From positions 1-64,000 of the forward strand of contig JAHEYT010000032.1 of NCBI GenBank assembly GCA_023251455.1: a stretch of DNA of 64,000 nt. Direction: 5' to 3'. The stretch comes from Bacteroidota bacterium. GTDB taxonomy: Bacteria > Bacteroidota > Bacteroidia > Bacteroidales > Prolixibacteraceae. The position numbers and the translations under genes were made by a program. Shown here in pieces: positions 61,974 to 64,000 of this stretch (position 1 is its first letter; the number at the start of each line of letters is the position of its first letter). A model generated the notes under the pieces. That model made no database searches. It saw only the letters and a list, made by a program, of their open reading frames with translations, and had not been told where the DNA came from.

Positions 61974-63011
61974 ATGGAAACACACGAACACATACCTGAT
62001 TTTTTGATGGTCTACTTTCATGGCGAAGCCAATGAAGAGCAAAAGCAATTGGCTATTGAATGGCTTAAAAGTCCTGAAAACAATAAAGTATTTCAGCAAT
62101 TGAAGAAGATTGACAGCCTGACAGCTGACCTTAATTTGCTTCGTCAGTTCGACCTTCAGGAGGGCAAACAGCAAGTCCGGAGAAAATACAGGGCAAATAA
62201 AGTAGTTTTAATCTCGGTATGGATGCAACGAATTGCGGCTGTACTTTTTATTCCTGCATTATTGGGGGGAATTTGGTATTATCTTCAACAAAATGAACTC
62301 AGGAAGGAATTGAATGTATTGATGGTCACCCAGGAAATTGTGACACAACCAGGTACAAAAACGCACCTGTTTCTTCCGGATAGTACTGAAGTATGGCTGA
62401 ATGCAGCCAGTAGTTTGAAGTTCCCGTCAGCATTTGCCGGAAACGAACGTAGAATTACTTTGGAAGGCGAAGCAATTTTTAAAGTATATAAAAACAAGAA
62501 GAAACCATTCATCGTAAGTACAAGTAGTATGGAGGTTGAAGCTGTTGGAACTGAATTCGATGTTTCGGCATATTTAGGTGATTTAAAATTTTCAACCACT
62601 CTGGCTGAAGGAAAAGTTAAAATAACCGATCGGGTAAAACCTGACAAAGTAATGTTTATCGATCCGGGAACTCAGTTAAACTACGATACCCAAAACAAAA
62701 CGTATAAAGCCGAAAATGTAAAGGTACAAGATGTTATCGCATGGAGAGACGGGGTGCTGATTTTTAACGAAACACCTTTCTACGAAGTCGCGGCTAAACT
62801 TGGTCGGTGGTTTAATGCTGATATTCAGATCAACGATCAATCGATCGCCAATTACCGTTTTACCGGCACATTTACCAGTGAAAGTCTTGATCAGGTGATG
62901 GATTTGCTGACACTAACGACTCCAATTTCCTATTCGAGCAGTAAGCGTAAGGTTTTGGATAACAGAACGTTTACGAAGCAACATATTAAGATAATGAAAC
63001 GACAATTATAA
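61974..63011 (+). CDS. FecR-type anti-sigma factor of locus 2
   Basis: A 345-residue protein: a cytoplasmic part (~1-80, with FHGEANEEQKQLAIEWLKSP), a membrane helix (~88-107, RIAAVLFIPALLGGIWYYL) and a periplasmic FecR domain (~125-220, EIVTQPGTKTHLFLPDSTEV, ITLEGEAIFKVYKNKKKPFI). The C-terminal domain has IAWRDGVLIFNETPFYEVAA. It has the same layout as the locus 1 protein but is clearly divergent, so the pairs should be insulated from each other. ATG 61974 is chosen (METHEHIPDF). Confidence 0.92.
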   Translation: METHEHIPDFLMVYFHGEANEEQKQLAIEWLKSPENNKVFQQLKKIDSLTADLNLLRQFDLQEGKQQVRRKYRANKVVLISVWMQRIAAVLFIPALLGGIWYYLQQNELRKELNVLMVTQEIVTQPGTKTHLFLPDSTEVWLNAASSLKFPSAFAGNERRITLEGEAIFKVYKNKKKPFIVSTSSMEVEAVGTEFDVSAYLGDLKFSTTLAEGKVKITDRVKPDKVMFIDPGTQLNYDTQNKTYKAENVKVQDVIAWRDGVLIFNETPFYEVAAKLGRWFNADIQINDQSIANYRFTGTFTSESLDQVMDLLTLTTPISYSSSKRKVLDNRTFTKQHIKIMKRQL

Positions 63012-63066
63012 AATTAACATTGAAACAATTGACGCAGCCTATGATTTGAAAATAATCGTAAAAAAA

Positions 63067-63090
63067 CAGGGCAGTTCCCCAACTGCCCTG
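63067..63090 (+). terminator. Hairpin between fecR and susC of locus 2
   Basis: CAGGGCAGTT, loop CCCC, AACTGCCCTG: 10 perfect pairs, with no T-run after it. It occupies the same place as the hairpin at 54831-54866 in locus 1. Confidence 0.75.
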
Positions 63091-63156
63091 AGACTAAGTA
63101 ACCGTCTGAACACGGTTAAATTTTTAATTTATTAAATCAAAAAGTCATTCAAACGT

Positions 63157-64000
63157 ATGAAAAAAAAATGTATTCACCTATGGGATGATGGAATTCATCG
63201 TTCCTGGAAACAAATTCTTAAAGTTATGAAGCTTACAGCTATTTTAAGTCTACTGCTTTTCACACAGGCTTTTGCGCTTAAATCGTATTCTCAGCGGACT
63301 TTAATAAATCTGAAGATGGAAAACGTTACCATTAAGGAAGTATTAAGGGAAATTGAGGACAAGAGTGATTTCTATTTTCTATACAACAACGATCTGATCA
63401 ATGTGAACCGCACGGTCAGTATTGAAGCCAAAAATGAGAAGGTTCAGGATGTTCTTTCTCAGTTATTTGTGGATAAAAGTATCAACTTTCTGGTTAAAGA
63501 TCGTCAAATTGTATTGTCGCCAATACAGGCTGGTTCAGAGAGTGGACTAAGTATTGGACAGAACGCAAAATCGGTGTCCGGTAAAGTCACCGACCAGACC
63601 GGAGAGCCACTCCCTGGCGTTTCCGTCGTCGTAAAAGGTACCACAAATGGTACGATTACCGACATGGATGGTAAATATTCACTTTCAAACATACCTGAAA
63701 AAGGAGTTCTGCAATTTTCGTTTGTAGGTATGAAGATGCAGGAATTTTCGGTTGAAGGAAAAACATCAATCAATGTTACCTTAGAAGATGAATCAATTGG
63801 AATTGAGGAGGTTGTGGCTGTTGGATACGGTGTTCAGAAAAAATCAGACGTTACAGGTTCCTTGGTGCGTGTTGGTGCTGAAGAAATTAGATCACGTCCG
63901 GTAACTAATGCCGTTCAAGCAATGCAAGGAAGGGCAGCCGGGGTTGATATTACTTCGAATGAACGTCCCGGAACAGTAGGCGATATCACCATTCGTGGTG
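63157..64000 (+). CDS. SusC/RagA-type TonB-dependent transporter with STN domain, N-terminal part
   Basis: 281 codons are in the window; the gene runs off the right edge. The signal peptide lies in VMKLTAILSLLLFTQAFALK and is cut near SYSQ. The STN domain (~50-115) has MENVTIKEVLREIEDKSDFY and INFLVKDRQIVLS. The carboxypeptidase-like domain (~130-210) has VSGKVTDQTGEPLPGVSVVV. The TonB-box-like EEVVAVGYGVQKKSDVTGSL leads into the plug, and the sequence stops in GDITIRG. It is the signalling transporter of locus 2; a SusD gene is expected just outside. Confidence 0.93.
   Translation, partial: MKKKCIHLWDDGIHRSWKQILKVMKLTAILSLLLFTQAFALKSYSQRTLINLKMENVTIKEVLREIEDKSDFYFLYNNDLINVNRTVSIEAKNEKVQDVLSQLFVDKSINFLVKDRQIVLSPIQAGSESGLSIGQNAKSVSGKVTDQTGEPLPGVSVVVKGTTNGTITDMDGKYSLSNIPEKGVLQFSFVGMKMQEFSVEGKTSINVTLEDESIGIEEVVAVGYGVQKKSDVTGSLVRVGAEEIRSRPVTNAVQAMQGRAAGVDITSNERPGTVGDITIRG

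Overview
The window reads as a chromosomal segment of a Bacteroidota bacterium, most likely order Marinilabiliales/Bacteroidales and perhaps near Prolixibacteraceae (the lower ranks are inference). Evidence: several upstream regions carry the Bacteroidota promoter form (TTTG or TTG, 19-20 bp, TAnnTTTG). There are two ECF sigma/FecR/SusC systems, one with SusD, an UpxY-type NusG paralog, a Bacteroidota-type nucleoside kinase and UvrA, and many short-spaced lipoproteins. No rRNA, tRNA, CRISPR array, transposase or phage gene was seen.

Layout. 1-8.4 kb, minus strand: a truncated secreted protein, dnaB, a PASTA protein-rluD-ddl cluster, rpmH with a textbook promoter, rsmG, an ECF sigma factor and a glycosyltransferase. 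8.5-12.8 kb, plus strand: tgt (without the usual zinc cysteines), an LptF/G-type permease, and an acyl-CoA carboxylase carboxyltransferase with its biotin carrier. 12.9-13.3 kb: a degenerate 20.5-bp tandem array framed by inverted repeats. 13.4-18.5 kb, minus strand: an inhibitory-type serpin, two small lipoproteins and an M16 protease. 18.8-24.2 kb, plus strand: an ECF sigma factor overlapping a membrane-anchored barrel protein, a second barrel protein, an LVIVD lipoprotein and a lytic transglycosylase. 24.2-37.9 kb: uvrA, nucleoside kinase, an orphan UpxY-like antiterminator with a long leader, a Mn-type and an Fe-type superoxide dismutase, a very small winged-helix-like protein, an M28 peptidase gene broken by one in-frame stop, and sbcD-sbcC. 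37.9-41.3 kb: a PAS histidine kinase and a secreted unknown.

41.4-47 kb is a complete xylose module: symporter, xylA, xylB and a GntR-family regulator. A 15-bp identical sequence lies at the predicted transcription start of both xylB and the regulator, which points to a shared operator. 47.3-52.8 kb holds an S9 peptidase, a HExxH metalloprotein and a GH127-type beta-L-arabinofuranosidase. 53.1-60.2 kb is an ECF sigma/FecR/SusC/SusD glycan-uptake locus, and 61.3-64 kb starts a second one that runs off the window. Together these suggest use of arabinose- and xylose-containing plant polysaccharides.

The most unusual DNA is non-coding. Two degenerate tandem arrays (about 12966-13225 and 60731-61140) keep a strict two-helical-turn phase (20.5 and 21 bp) although their units have diverged. 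One is enclosed by inverted repeats. The other lies next to a decayed ORF and between two near-copies of one terminator. A second repeat family, a palindrome built from CACATAG words, occurs three times inside operon spacers.
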